DNA of 64,000 bases from Trueperella pyogenes (GCF_900460345.1 NZ_UHHW01000002.1:310001-374000); one strand, 5' to 3'. Counted from the first letter of the stretch, positions 44,127 to 53,393 are shown. Notes: generated by a model from the letters alone, not told the origin. Program-made: numbers and translations.

Positions 44127-44321
44127 GTGTCAGAGTATGCGACAGTGCTGAAGTCGGCGCGCAAGTCATACGGGCTCACACAGCAGGAAGTCGCAGATTT
44201 GGCAGGTGTATCTGATCGCACGGTGCGGGCATTGGAACAGGGAAGCCAGAGCCCGAGCCTGAAAGCACTGTTTGCCGTGGCTGGCGTTCTCGGCGTGGAG
44301 ATCACGGCGAGGAGGAAATGA
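44127..44321 (+). CDS. hipB: HipB-type antitoxin (XRE-family helix-turn-helix)
   Basis: A 64-residue DNA-binding protein consisting almost only of a Cro/CI helix-turn-helix: LKSARKSYGLTQQEVADLAG, then VSDRTVRALEQGSQSPSLKALFAVAGVLGVEI. GTG 44127 is chosen because GGAGG lies 6 nt upstream; the longer frame runs through the nearer operator. It overlaps hipA by ATGA (44318-44321). By family, it represses the operon and neutralises HipA. Confidence 0.88.
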   Translation: MSEYATVLKSARKSYGLTQQEVADLAGVSDRTVRALEQGSQSPSLKALFAVAGVLGVEITARRK

Positions 44322-45514
44322 GCTGCGAAATGACCAGTGCAGATATCGAGGAACTGAGATTCGTTGACGCCGCCGACGTTTACAAGGGGTCGACTCGTGC
44401 CGCAAAACTGACCCGCTCGGATTCGGGCGGAATTGCGTTTTCCTACCTTGCAGATTACACGGGCGAAGATATCTCGTTCTCATTGCCTCGTGGATCTCGA
44501 GTTGAAACCACCGGCGGCGCGCTGCCACCGTTTTTCGCTGGTCTGTTACCCGAAGGCCATCGCCTCAATGTGTTGAATCGAGCATTGAAAACTTCCATGG
44601 ACGATGAGTTCTCCATGCTGCTCGCAGTGGGCGGGGATGTTCCAGGCGACGTTCGCATCTTCCCCGAAGGGCAAGACCCAAGCGAGCCTGAGCCAGTAGC
44701 AAGCTCTGTGTCTGAATGGGATTTTTCTGAGATTGTTTCTGCCGTCGATCGAGTTGCGATACCGGGTGTTCAGCTTAAGGCGTCGTCGTCGATGATCAAC
44801 GCGCCCATTCGTACACGTGATGCGGCGGCAATCTTGAAGGTTGACCCGGACCAATATCCGTTCCTCGTGAGGAACGAATATCTCCATCTTCAGGGCGCAA
44901 AGAGGCTGCGAATCGGCGTCGCCCAGGCAGCAATTGTGCACGACACTCATGGCAAAGAGGGTCTTCTAGTTAAGCGCTTTGACCGCGGAATCATCAATGG
45001 CCAGGTAAGCCGTCTGGCTCAGGAGGACGCGTCGCAAATCATGCAGATCACCCCGGCGCAAAAGTACTCCGTCGATTCTGAAAGTCTGGTGATGGCGGTG
45101 GCATCCCACGCCAGCGCCCCCGTCGTCGCCAAACGAAACATGTACCTTCAGTTCCTGTTCGCATGGCTGACGGGCAACGGCGACCTCCACGCAAAGAACA
45201 TCTCACTTCTAAGAAACTTCAACGGCACGTGGCACGTGGCACCCATGTATGACTTGCCATGCACCGCCCTCTATAGAGATTTCACGATGGCGCTTCCAAT
45301 CGCTGGCCGAACGAAATCTCTTCGCTTTAGGCATTGGCAAGAGTTTGCAGATACCATCGGGCTTCCTGAGCGGGCGGCACACGAAGCGCAGAAGTTGGCG
45401 TTGACTGCTGCACAAGCCATTGATTTATCGGCGCTCCCATTCGAAGGCTCCCCACTACGAGGGGCTTTGCGGGAACTGAATAGTAGACGGCATGAGCTTG
45501 CGATGAGGCTTTAG
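44318..45514 (+). CDS. hipA: HipA-type serine/threonine kinase toxin
   Basis: A 398-residue kinase. The N-terminal HipA_N region (about residues 10-110) contains SFSLPRGSRVETTGGALPPFFAGLLPEGHRL. The kinase core has the catalytic loop WLTGNGDLHAKNISLL (about 287-302; catalytic Asp and Asn) and the metal-binding APMYDLPCT (about 313). An ATP-binding segment GVQLKASSSM lies near residue 149. HipA kinases phosphorylate targets such as glutamyl-tRNA synthetase and cause dormancy; the target here is not known. All key residues appear intact, so the toxin is probably active. Confidence 0.92.
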   Translation: MSCEMTSADIEELRFVDAADVYKGSTRAAKLTRSDSGGIAFSYLADYTGEDISFSLPRGSRVETTGGALPPFFAGLLPEGHRLNVLNRALKTSMDDEFSMLLAVGGDVPGDVRIFPEGQDPSEPEPVASSVSEWDFSEIVSAVDRVAIPGVQLKASSSMINAPIRTRDAAAILKVDPDQYPFLVRNEYLHLQGAKRLRIGVAQAAIVHDTHGKEGLLVKRFDRGIINGQVSRLAQEDASQIMQITPAQKYSVDSESLVMAVASHASAPVVAKRNMYLQFLFAWLTGNGDLHAKNISLLRNFNGTWHVAPMYDLPCTALYRDFTMALPIAGRTKSLRFRHWQEFADTIGLPERAAHEAQKLALTAAQAIDLSALPFEGSPLRGALRELNSRRHELAMRL

Positions 45515-45549
45515 GAAGAGAGCTCGCCAAGCTAGCCTCCAACGGCGTC

Positions 45550-47040
45550 TCAGATCACCGACTGCGGAGAAGACATAGGCGCAGCCTTGCCATCAACAAT
45601 CCGCCCCCATAACTCTTGAGCAACCTGGTGAATGAACGCTCTGCCCACTGGTTCGAGGTAACCGGCTTCCTGCAACGCGTCGTCGACCTCGTCGATTGCC
45701 TTTAGGTAATCATCGAACGACGCCCATCGAGCGAGCACCTCGTCGCGTGACTTGAGTTCTTGGCTGCCGAGCACCGGATTAGTGCTGAGGCTGGGGATGA
45801 ATGTAGCAAGCGGATATTCGACGAGACCGATACGAATTCCGCCAACCAGGTAGCCGCCGTCGCGAACGAATCCGCTCTCATCTGTTGCGAAATAGGCCGA
45901 AGGTGCGGGTAGCGCGCCCGTCCTTGCCCAGTTTTCCAATGCCTGCATTTGCGCAGTTTCGATAGGCTCGATGGGGAGTGAAATCAGCCTTTCGAGCCGA
46001 TCTCGAGTCAATTGGCGTGGAAGTCGCCCAGACTTGATCACTTCCGAATCGTCGGGGATCACGCGCGAGCGCGCATCGGAATGTGGAGCCCGGCTTACAT
46101 GCCAATGCCTGCGCAGTGGCCCGTCTCCAGCTGTAAACGTCGCAGCATCGCCACCGAAAAGAACGACGTCGGCCTCTGACGAGACGGCGATCACTGGGAC
46201 GTCGAGGTCTGCTTGTTCCACGAGGTAAGGCTGGAAAGTCTGCTGACGAGTGCCACCGGTGGGCGTCGAAGGCGCTGGTGTGTTGTCAAGGCAAGTAGCG
46301 GGAATCCCGGTGCCGCGCTGGTTAATCTCCTTCACAAGCACGGAACCGACGCCTGGAGCGTAGCCATCGAAGGTGCGTTTCCCCGCTATCCGTAAGAGGT
46401 TGTGGAAAAAGGTGAGATAGGTGTTTGTGTAAACAGCTGACTGGGACTGGCCTATGAGGAATATGTGCTCTGGCGTTATCGGTGCATCACCTGAGCGCAG
46501 CCAGGCAGCTGTCTGCGCAATAATGTCCCAGGCTAAACCCTCTTCCGCGTTCCCCATCTTCATAAATGGATTCCATCCGGGCTTTTGTGCATCAACTTGT
46601 TCCGGGAGACCGCCGAAGTAGAGGTCTTTGTAACGCATGGCATCGAATGTCTGAAGCGCAGAAATCTGAATCGGTTTCGCGGTTATTGCAACATATGCCA
46701 GTCGGCGAGAAATGATATAATTCCAGGCTCGGCGCCAGTCGTCCTCGATGTCATAGCCCTGCGAAGCATTGAGAATAGAAACCCACGCCACATCGGGATC
46801 CGAATCTGCGGGCCTGCGCACTAAAACGCGGGTGGTATAGGGCAGACCTGACTCTTCGATATGAATCTCGTTGCCGTCAAAGGCATAGACATTGGCGGTT
46901 CCTGAAAGAAAGTATTCTTCCTCGACGAAACCGTAAGCGTCCAGATCGAGAGGTTCACGTGCCTTTGCCATAGTCGAGAAGGGAAACGACTTCGCCGTCG
47001 TCGGTACGAATCTGGACTGAGGAACTGGAACACGAAACAC
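45550..47040 (-). CDS. Alpha/beta hydrolase domain-containing protein
   Basis: A 496-residue protein of the large alpha/beta hydrolase group (Abhydrolase_10-like). The nucleophile elbow is FLIGQSQSAVYTNTYL (about residues 192-207, Ser in GQSQS). ASQGYDIEDDWRRAWNYIISRRLAYVAITAKP precedes it and DVPVIAVSSEADVVLFGGD (about 279) is the likely acid-containing strand; RRHWHVSRAPHSDAR may carry the catalytic His. No signal peptide is evident. GTG 47040 follows GAGGAG. It faces the same way as the LuxR-type gene upstream. The substrate is unknown, perhaps an ester or amide handled together with the neighbouring M20 enzyme. Confidence 0.8.
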   Translation of the reverse strand: MFRVPVPQSRFVPTTAKSFPFSTMAKAREPLDLDAYGFVEEEYFLSGTANVYAFDGNEIHIEESGLPYTTRVLVRRPADSDPDVAWVSILNASQGYDIEDDWRRAWNYIISRRLAYVAITAKPIQISALQTFDAMRYKDLYFGGLPEQVDAQKPGWNPFMKMGNAEEGLAWDIIAQTAAWLRSGDAPITPEHIFLIGQSQSAVYTNTYLTFFHNLLRIAGKRTFDGYAPGVGSVLVKEINQRGTGIPATCLDNTPAPSTPTGGTRQQTFQPYLVEQADLDVPVIAVSSEADVVLFGGDAATFTAGDGPLRRHWHVSRAPHSDARSRVIPDDSEVIKSGRLPRQLTRDRLERLISLPIEPIETAQMQALENWARTGALPAPSAYFATDESGFVRDGGYLVGGIRIGLVEYPLATFIPSLSTNPVLGSQELKSRDEVLARWASFDDYLKAIDEVDDALQEAGYLEPVGRAFIHQVAQELWGRIVDGKAAPMSSPQSVI

Positions 47041-47139
47041 AATATCTCCTCTGAAACGCGGGTCAGTGGCCTCTATCTCGACTCTAGGAGAGAAACCGAT
47101 GCGCAGGACTCTGCTTCCGGATGAAATATTTTGCCCGCA

Positions 47140-47157
47140 CTCATCCGTGGGGATGAG
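47140..47157 (-). terminator. Short hairpin after the LuxR-type gene
   Basis: CTCATCC (47140-47146) and GGATGAG (47151-47157) form a 7-bp stem with a 4-nt loop just past the regulator's stop. It is a weak terminator candidate without a clear U-tract. Confidence 0.4.
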
Positions 47158-47163
47158 AAGAGA

Positions 47164-48045
47164 CTAATCCGGGCAAATCGTCGGCGAGGCTTTGGCGAGC
47201 AGGTCAGCAACGTTGTGGGCATCAAACTTTGCCATGAGATTGCGGCGATGAGTTCTGACGGTGTTGATGGAAATAATGAGATGGTCGGCCATTTCCTGGT
47301 TTGTGTAGCCCGCGTCAATAAGGTGAAGAATCTCCATCTCGCGTGCAGACAGATCGGGCTGTGGAACTAGGTGGTGCGACGCCGGGACGCTCGCGGCTGT
47401 ATCTAAATGCTGGCTATTGTCCAGCGGTTCTGTCTGCGACGAGCGCGGATACCGGTGATAGTCCCAACGTTCGATCAAGCTGGAGTCATTGATGATGCTC
47501 GCGTAGGAGGAAGCGGATATCAAAGACGCCGTGAGAACCGCAATCTGCTTCAAACGTGATCGATCAGTGGCTGAAAAGCCACGTGGGCGGGACATGGTAT
47601 CCGCCCACAGCGTGCCAATAAATTCTCCGCCAATTTCGCAGGGCACGATGAGCAAGGACCCATGGTTAAGCGTTGAGAATCTTCCATATATTTGCTTAAT
47701 CCGGATGGTGGTGATTGAACCGTCGTCGGGCACGTCGAAGACTCGTGCCGCCTCGCCTGGAGTGCGCGCCCAGATGAAGCGGCGCGAGCCTTGCCACACT
47801 CCGAACGGAGAGTCTGCAGGGGTAACGAGCGTGGAAGCGTAATGGGGAACCCCAAACACTCCTATAGTGACGAAAGAGTCGCGCTCAGGGAAATGAACGT
47901 GCAGTGAAATCCGTTCTGCTGAGGGTACCGTTCGTGCGGCCAGATTGACTAGATAGCGCGCGATGTTTCGTTGGTCCAGTTCTCCGTGAAGATCGGAGAG
48001 CGCCGCCACGATTTGTTCAGAAAACTGTAGGTTTGTTGTCATCAT
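47164..48045 (-). CDS. GAF domain/LuxR-type transcriptional regulator
   Basis: A 293-residue regulator. Residues about 10-185 form a GAF-like sensor (NIARYLVNLAARTVPSAERISLHV ... GSLLIVPCEIGGEFIGTLWADTMSRPRGFSATDRSRL). The C-terminal about 65 residues are a LuxR helix-turn-helix: LSAREMEILHLIDAGYTNQEMADHLIISINTVRTHRRNLMAKF. A Pro/Ser/Gln linker joins them. It is divergent from the MHS transporter and lies upstream of the hydrolase, so it probably controls both. The start may be ATG 48045 or 48042; neither has a strong ribosome-binding site. Confidence 0.9.
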   Translation of the reverse strand: MMTTNLQFSEQIVAALSDLHGELDQRNIARYLVNLAARTVPSAERISLHVHFPERDSFVTIGVFGVPHYASTLVTPADSPFGVWQGSRRFIWARTPGEAARVFDVPDDGSITTIRIKQIYGRFSTLNHGSLLIVPCEIGGEFIGTLWADTMSRPRGFSATDRSRLKQIAVLTASLISASSYASIINDSSLIERWDYHRYPRSSQTEPLDNSQHLDTAASVPASHHLVPQPDLSAREMEILHLIDAGYTNQEMADHLIISINTVRTHRRNLMAKFDAHNVADLLAKASPTICPD

Positions 48046-48255
48046 GCTCGTGCCCGTCAGTGTCGCCCGCCCGCCATGTGCGATACAGATTAGTCTAGCC
48101 TACTGCGTTTGAGTGATCGCGATGCGGAATATCATGCAGAGAATCTATATGAGGCAATCTATGGTCTTTTTACGCTTGGGACAACGATGTTTCCCGACTG
48201 GTGTCGATATGCTCCATCAGGGGCTGCGAAACGCGATGCGATGAAAGGATGATCA

Positions 48256-49620
48256 ATGGCGAGCGCATCGGAGCTGGGATACACGAACCCGTCCAGCACG
48301 AGGTTACGTGAGGAAGCTGCGCTGAGGGCACGGAGCTCAGGATTCTGGGGCGGAATCGCAGAATACTACGATTTTGGTCTGTATGGCACAGCCGCTGCGG
48401 TCATTTTCCCAGCAGTGTTTTTCGGCGGCGGAGAGAACCCGGTGCTGGCCAATATTGCGTCCTTGGCCTCTTTCGGCGTAGCGTATCTTGCCCGCCCGTT
48501 GGGTGCGATCGTGCTCGGAAATCTTGGCGACACCTGGGGCAGAAAGAATACGCTGTATTCGACGCTTGGCCTGATGGGCATGGCGACGTTGGTGATCGGC
48601 TTCTTGCCCTCGTACGACCAGATTGGCCTTGCCGCTCCGATCATCTTGCTGTTCATGCGGCTCGTTCAGGGCTTCTCAGCCGGTGGCGAGCAGGCTGGTT
48701 CGAACACGCTGACGTCGGAATTGGCGCCGCCGTCGAAGCGTGGACGCATGACGGCATGGACGATGCATGGATTGCTCATTGGGCAGTTACTCGGCTTGGC
48801 GGCGTTTATCCCTGTATCTGGCAACGAAGAATTCCTGATGAGCTGGGGGTGGCGTATACCGTATTTCGTGGCGATTCCGCTGGTGCTGTTCGCGTTGTGG
48901 AAGCGAGCGAAGATACGCGAGCCGCGTGCGGTGTATGAAAGGATCGCACAGCTAGAGGGGCGTACACACGAGCCTAATCTGGGTGCGGATTGCGCTGTTC
49001 ACAAGGGTAAAGTCTCGGTCATCACATTGTTTCGGCATCATCTGCCGAATGTGGTGCGGGTGATGATGATGGCTCAATACGCCATCACAGGTGTACTTCT
49101 GTCCAACTACTTGCTCAACTACGCGACGACGTATTGGGGCTGGGAGCGCCAAACACTCTTGAGCCTCGCCACCATGACGATGGTGCTTGGTCTGCCGACG
49201 CAGCCACTTTGGGCGGCGTTATCAGACAGGATTGGACGGCGTCCGGTGTACATCATTTCTATGGTGTCGTTGATTGTCTCTTTCCCTGTTGTATTCTGGT
49301 CAGTCCAGCTGGAAAACATCGGATTATTGACGACGACGATGGTCGTCAGGGGCTTGATGGCGACTGGTGGCAACGTGGTACAGGCCCCACTCTATACGGA
49401 GATTTTCCCGACCGAAGTGCGCATGACTGGCTATGCGGTTTCGACTCAGCTTGGCAATATCATCGTAGGATTTACCCCGATGATTGCTGCAATGTTGGTG
49501 CGTCCGGGCGCTTTCGGCTGGGTGCCTGTTTTGATCTTCACGACCATCATGATGGGCATGGGCGTGATCGCCTGCCTATCGACGAAGGAGACGATGGGCG
49601 CCGTCATCGTCGCGGAGTAG
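48256..49620 (+). CDS. MFS transporter, metabolite:H+ symporter (MHS) type
   Basis: A 454-residue transporter with 12 membrane spans. FWGGIAEYYDFGLYGTAAAVIFPAVFF (about residues 31-57) is the MHS N-terminal signature. The A-motif between spans 2 and 3 is GNLGDTWGRKNTL (about 93-105), and RLVQGFSAGGEQAGSNTL (about 136) is span 4. ALSDRIGRRPVYI (about 316) repeats the motif in the second half. Members carry organic acids, betaines or similar solutes. AAAGGATG precedes ATG 48256. It lies 145 bp before the M20 gene and probably supplies its substrate. Confidence 0.92.
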   Translation: MASASELGYTNPSSTRLREEAALRARSSGFWGGIAEYYDFGLYGTAAAVIFPAVFFGGGENPVLANIASLASFGVAYLARPLGAIVLGNLGDTWGRKNTLYSTLGLMGMATLVIGFLPSYDQIGLAAPIILLFMRLVQGFSAGGEQAGSNTLTSELAPPSKRGRMTAWTMHGLLIGQLLGLAAFIPVSGNEEFLMSWGWRIPYFVAIPLVLFALWKRAKIREPRAVYERIAQLEGRTHEPNLGADCAVHKGKVSVITLFRHHLPNVVRVMMMAQYAITGVLLSNYLLNYATTYWGWERQTLLSLATMTMVLGLPTQPLWAALSDRIGRRPVYIISMVSLIVSFPVVFWSVQLENIGLLTTTMVVRGLMATGGNVVQAPLYTEIFPTEVRMTGYAVSTQLGNIIVGFTPMIAAMLVRPGAFGWVPVLIFTTIMMGMGVIACLSTKETMGAVIVAE

Positions 49621-49764
49621 CTGGAGGAATTCCCGCATAGGACATTTGCGGCCGGCAGGAAGCACCAGGAACAGTTCGCTGATTCTCGCTGCTCCCTGAA
49701 TCGGCCTCTCACTAACACAGTTGAGTTCGTGGACAAGGAGTGCCACTTACCAGGAGGAGACTAC

Positions 49765-50997
49765 ATGTCGAAATATGATGTGATTCAATCTCTTGATGAG
49801 ATTCAGCGAAAGCTGGAAGATCTCTATAAGGAATTGCATGAGAACCCAGAACTCTCCATGCTCGAGTCTGGCACAGCGAAACGTATTCGAGGCCTACTCG
49901 ACGAATTCGGTTACGACACGATGGAAATCGGGGGAGGCGTCGTCGGCATCCTCAAGAATGGTGAGGGGCCGGCGGTGCTCCTGCGCGCTGATATCGATGG
50001 GCTGCCGGTGAAAGAAACTACCGGCTTGCCCTACGCATCCGCCAAGACGCAACCGGACCGCCACGGCGTCGTGCAACCAGTTATGCATGCATGCGGCCAT
50101 GACATGCATATCAGCGCTGGAATAGGCGCCGCGTGGCTCCTGGCCAACAACAAGGACGCCTGGAGCGGCACCTATGTAGCGCTATTTCAGCCGGGTGAGG
50201 AGACCGCGGAGGGCGCTCGCTCGATGGTGGCGGATGGCCTCGTAGAGAAGGTTAACGAGCAGATCGGCACGCTCGATGTGGCGCTCGGCCAGCACGTGCT
50301 CACTGTGCCCGAGGCGGGAAAGGTGGGTACTACTGCGGGGCCGATTCTGTCGACGGCGGCGTCGTTGCGCATCACCGTGACCGGCAAGGGATCCCACGGT
50401 TCCATGCCGCACCTATCAGTCGATCCGGTGCTGCTGGCTGCTTCAATCGTTACGCGGCTTCAAGGAATTGTTGCCCGCGAGCTCGCTCCGTCAATCTTCG
50501 GCGTGGTCACCGTCGGGTCATTCCAAGCAGGAACTCAGGCGAACATCATCCCGAATTCGGCCACGATGCTTCTCAACGTGCGCGCGTATTCGAACGAGAT
50601 CCGCGTGCGCATCATCGAGGCGATCAGGCGCATCGTCAATGCCGAATGTGCCGCTTCCGGAACGCCGGAGCCCGCGCAGATCGAGGTTTATGACGAATTC
50701 CCGTTGACCAAGAACGACGACGCCGTCCACGCAACCGTCCGCGAAGCATTCGTCACCTTCTTCGGCGAAGACCGGGTTGAGCACCTCGAGCCGATCACTG
50801 CCTCGGAAGATTTCTCCATCATTCCGGATGCGTTCGGCGTTCCGTACTGCTATTGGGGCTTTGGCGGGTTCACTGCAGACCAGCAGCCCTACCCCAACCA
50901 TAATCCCCACTTTGGTCCGGCTCTCCAGCCGACCCTCAAAACTGGAACCGAGGCTGCGGCGGCAGCCGTCCTCGCCTACCTGGGAAATGAGTCGTAA
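49765..50997 (+). CDS. M20 family amidohydrolase (aminoacylase/hippurate hydrolase-like)
   Basis: A 410-residue metallo-amidohydrolase. Family motifs are intact: LLRADIDGLPVKETTGLPYAS (about residues 72-92), the metal-binding HACGHDMHISAGIGAAWLL (about 111-129), FQPGEETAEGARSMV (about 145-159), GQHVLTVPEAG (about 182) and ITASEDFSIIPD (about 346). ATG 49765 has CCAGGAGGAG upstream; an earlier in-frame start precedes that site. Its stop overlaps the DHA2 transporter start (TAATG, 50995-50999). It probably hydrolyses an N-acyl amino acid; the acyl group is unknown. Confidence 0.93.
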   Translation: MSKYDVIQSLDEIQRKLEDLYKELHENPELSMLESGTAKRIRGLLDEFGYDTMEIGGGVVGILKNGEGPAVLLRADIDGLPVKETTGLPYASAKTQPDRHGVVQPVMHACGHDMHISAGIGAAWLLANNKDAWSGTYVALFQPGEETAEGARSMVADGLVEKVNEQIGTLDVALGQHVLTVPEAGKVGTTAGPILSTAASLRITVTGKGSHGSMPHLSVDPVLLAASIVTRLQGIVARELAPSIFGVVTVGSFQAGTQANIIPNSATMLLNVRAYSNEIRVRIIEAIRRIVNAECAASGTPEPAQIEVYDEFPLTKNDDAVHATVREAFVTFFGEDRVEHLEPITASEDFSIIPDAFGVPYCYWGFGGFTADQQPYPNHNPHFGPALQPTLKTGTEAAAAAVLAYLGNES

Positions 50998-52796
50998 TGC
51001 TATCCACTACTGGCGGCAAAACTAGCCGCGAATCGCTTCAAAATACCCGACGCGGGATCGCTGAACCGGCGAATCCTGGCTTCGTCGGCAATGACAAGCT
51101 ACTCCTCGGTATCGTCCTGTCGGTGGTGACCTATTGGCTTTTTGCCGGTACGCTCGGAAACTTGGTCACCGTCGTCGTCGACTCAATTGGAACGCAGCAC
51201 ATCACGGAATCCGTGGTATCTCTCGCAGCGCCACTGGCTGGCCTATTTTCTGGCTTGTTCATCGTGGTCGCTGGCGGGCTGGCGGACCGGATTGGTCGCG
51301 TTAAAGTCACTCTCATCGGAATTGTTTTCTCGATCATCGGCTCGGCGCTTCTCGTATTGGCTGTTGGCGGGCTTGCCACACCGTTTATGCTGGTGGGCCG
51401 CGCTTTGCAAGGCGTGTCGACGGCGTGCATCATGCCCGCGACCATGGCTCTACTCAAAGCGTATTGGGATGGGCCAGCCCGCCAGCGCGCGGTGTCGATG
51501 TGGTCCATCGGCTCGTGGGGCGGCTCCGGTTTCGCCGCGTTGTTTGGGGGCTTCCTTTCGCAACAGCTCAACTGGCGCTGGATCTTCGTCGCATCAATCG
51601 CCGTGGCAGTTTTGGCCTTCCTCCTCATCGTGGGGACGCCGGAATCGAAGGTAGACGTTGTTGAGCAGAAGAAGTTCGACGTCGTGGGGCTGGTCGTCTT
51701 CATGATTGCGCTGCTCGCGCTGATGGTGGCGTTGATTTTCGGCGCCCAGATGCCCGGCGGCGGTTGGGCAAGTCCGGTCACAATTGGTCTCTATACCGTG
51801 GCAATCGCAGGGTTGATCGCGTTTGTTGTATGGGAAAAGAAGCAGGAGAACCCGTTCATCGACTTCTCACTGTTTAAGAACACCACCTTCACTGGCGCGA
51901 CGATTTCAAACTTCATGATCAATGCCACGATCGGTCTGCTCAATGTTTCTCAGCTTGTCTTCCTCGGTTCTCGTCCGCGTACCATCGAAGACTGTGGTTC
52001 CGAGCTCTGCGTGCAGAACTTCGTGGACGTGAACGGCGACGGCGTTCACGACCAGCACATGAGCACATGGGACGCCGGCCTGTTAACCATCACCTATGCA
52101 GTCACGATCATCGGTTTCATCCGTGTTGGCGAGAAACTGTTGCAAAAGTACGGTCCGCGCAAGCCGATGTTGTGGGGCTCGATGGTCGTGATCCTTTCCG
52201 GCGCATTCCTCACGCCCACTTTCGTTGGACTTGGTACATACAAGATCCTGGCAATTGTCGGGTACGCGATGTTCGGTCTGGGGCTGGCTTTCTACGCCAC
52301 GCCGTCCACAGATGCCGCACTGTCGAACCTTCCAGCGGAAAAGTCCGGATCAGGTTCAGGCATTTACAAGATGGCCTCCTCGCTGGGCGGCGCAATCGGT
52401 TTGGCCTTGTCGCTGACGATCTTCAACGCGCTCAAAGGAGGTAGTGCTGAGAGCGTTACCTATGCCCTCCAAATGACCGGCGTCCAAGACAACACATCAC
52501 TACGCTTCGCCGGCATGGTTGTGATGCTCTTTAACATCGGCCTCACACTCATTGCGATCATCTCGATCACTATGACCGTGCCGAAGGGCGGTGGAAGCCG
52601 CGACCTCGGCGTGACAAAGCCGGTAGATCCGGCCCCACACGCATCGGTTGATGAGGAGCGCCAGGCCGTGATTGCCCGCCTGTCTCGGCTCAGCCTTCCG
52701 CAGCTTGAGGAGATCGAACGGCAAGTGCTCATCAGGCGCTTGGATGATCTGGACCGCGACGCACTTGAGGCAATTGTGCGCGAGCATCGCAAGTAA
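50997..52796 (+). CDS. DHA2-type MFS transporter with an EF-hand-like loop
   Basis: A 599-residue transporter with 14 predicted spans. The A-motif GGLADRIGRVKVTLIG lies at about residues 95-110, the antiporter motif C-like GRALQGVSTACIMPA near 127, and a second-half AMFGLGLAFYATPS near 427. Between two spans is a hydrophilic loop (about 325-360) with two Cys (333 and 338) and DVNGDGVHD (344-352), which matches the D-x-N-x-D-G-x-x-D calcium-binding pattern. The C-terminal about 75 residues are soluble and charged (RLSRLSLPQLEEIERQVLI). It is translated with the M20 gene. Confidence 0.92.
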   Translation: MLSTTGGKTSRESLQNTRRGIAEPANPGFVGNDKLLLGIVLSVVTYWLFAGTLGNLVTVVVDSIGTQHITESVVSLAAPLAGLFSGLFIVVAGGLADRIGRVKVTLIGIVFSIIGSALLVLAVGGLATPFMLVGRALQGVSTACIMPATMALLKAYWDGPARQRAVSMWSIGSWGGSGFAALFGGFLSQQLNWRWIFVASIAVAVLAFLLIVGTPESKVDVVEQKKFDVVGLVVFMIALLALMVALIFGAQMPGGGWASPVTIGLYTVAIAGLIAFVVWEKKQENPFIDFSLFKNTTFTGATISNFMINATIGLLNVSQLVFLGSRPRTIEDCGSELCVQNFVDVNGDGVHDQHMSTWDAGLLTITYAVTIIGFIRVGEKLLQKYGPRKPMLWGSMVVILSGAFLTPTFVGLGTYKILAIVGYAMFGLGLAFYATPSTDAALSNLPAEKSGSGSGIYKMASSLGGAIGLALSLTIFNALKGGSAESVTYALQMTGVQDNTSLRFAGMVVMLFNIGLTLIAIISITMTVPKGGGSRDLGVTKPVDPAPHASVDEERQAVIARLSRLSLPQLEEIERQVLIRRLDDLDRDALEAIVREHRK

Positions 52797-52823
52797 CTTT
52801 GCCCAGGTTTAACGGCAAGAAAG

Positions 52824-52867
52824 GTTGGCCCGCAGAGCATTATTTGTTTCTGCGGGCCAACTCTTTG
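52824..52867 (+). terminator. Strong intrinsic terminator after the DHA2 transporter
   Basis: GTTGGCCCGCAGA (52824-52836) pairs perfectly over 13 bp with TCTGCGGGCCAAC (52849-52861), followed by TCTTTGT. Confidence 0.88.
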
Positions 52868-53154
52868 TGCGAGGAGCGGCGCGAGCCCCCGACGTCGTTT
52901 ACTGTGCTGAGTGGACGCAAGGTGCTGCTGTCATAACACCTTGAGCGGGCGCGTATTTAAGAACTTAGGACACGATCCCGCCTCATGCCCGCTCAGAAGG
53001 AGTTGAAACAACTGCTCAAGCTGGCAGTAGGCTGAGGCCCAGAAAAGTCAGACAGGTTGGCGGGAAACGGCCCTGTGCCGAGGCATACCGCCGACGCCGC
53101 TGGGCTGCCGAATCGGAGGCCGGCGTTACTGCTATTCCGCGGATAATCGCATGC
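52868..53154. other. Gap without a recognised gene before the maltodextrin operon
   Basis: This stretch between the terminator and the operon promoter holds no gene I can support. A 17-codon frame MPAQKELKQLLKLAV-type at 52985 and an adjoining arginine-rich frame (about 53030-53130) could be a decayed reading frame, but nothing recognisable is seen. Confidence 0.3.
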
Positions 53155-53230
53155 TTGACTTCTGTTCAACTTAGTGATTAAATCGATCCAGTAGACGATA
53201 AAAGTAGCTCTGGTTCAACGACGGCGTTGA
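53155..53230 (+). promoter_or_regulatory. Promoter and candidate LacI-type operator of the maltodextrin operon
   Basis: TTGACT (53155-53160) and TTAAAT (53178-53183) are separated by exactly 17 nt. Downstream, TCAACG-ACGG-CGTTGA (53215-53230) is a perfect 6-bp-arm dyad near +25 to +40, a suitable site for the LacI-family protein at the end of the operon. The leader to the first gene is about 200 nt. Confidence 0.6.
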
Positions 53231-53393
53231 GGAGGCTCGGGGTGTACGGACTCCCATGTTGCAAACAGGGACAGGAACCCTCTATGCGGCGCGTGCTTTG
53301 CGCAATCGCGCCCCGGAGCGCCAGCCGTTGACCTAGAAGGTCGTGAGCGCCCATTACAGGAACGGCCTTCAATACAGACGAGAAAGAGAACCC

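Noticed and set aside
53178..53372. 64-codon minus-strand frame upstream of the GH13 gene
   Set aside because: It overlaps the predicted promoter and operator and has no recognisable product.
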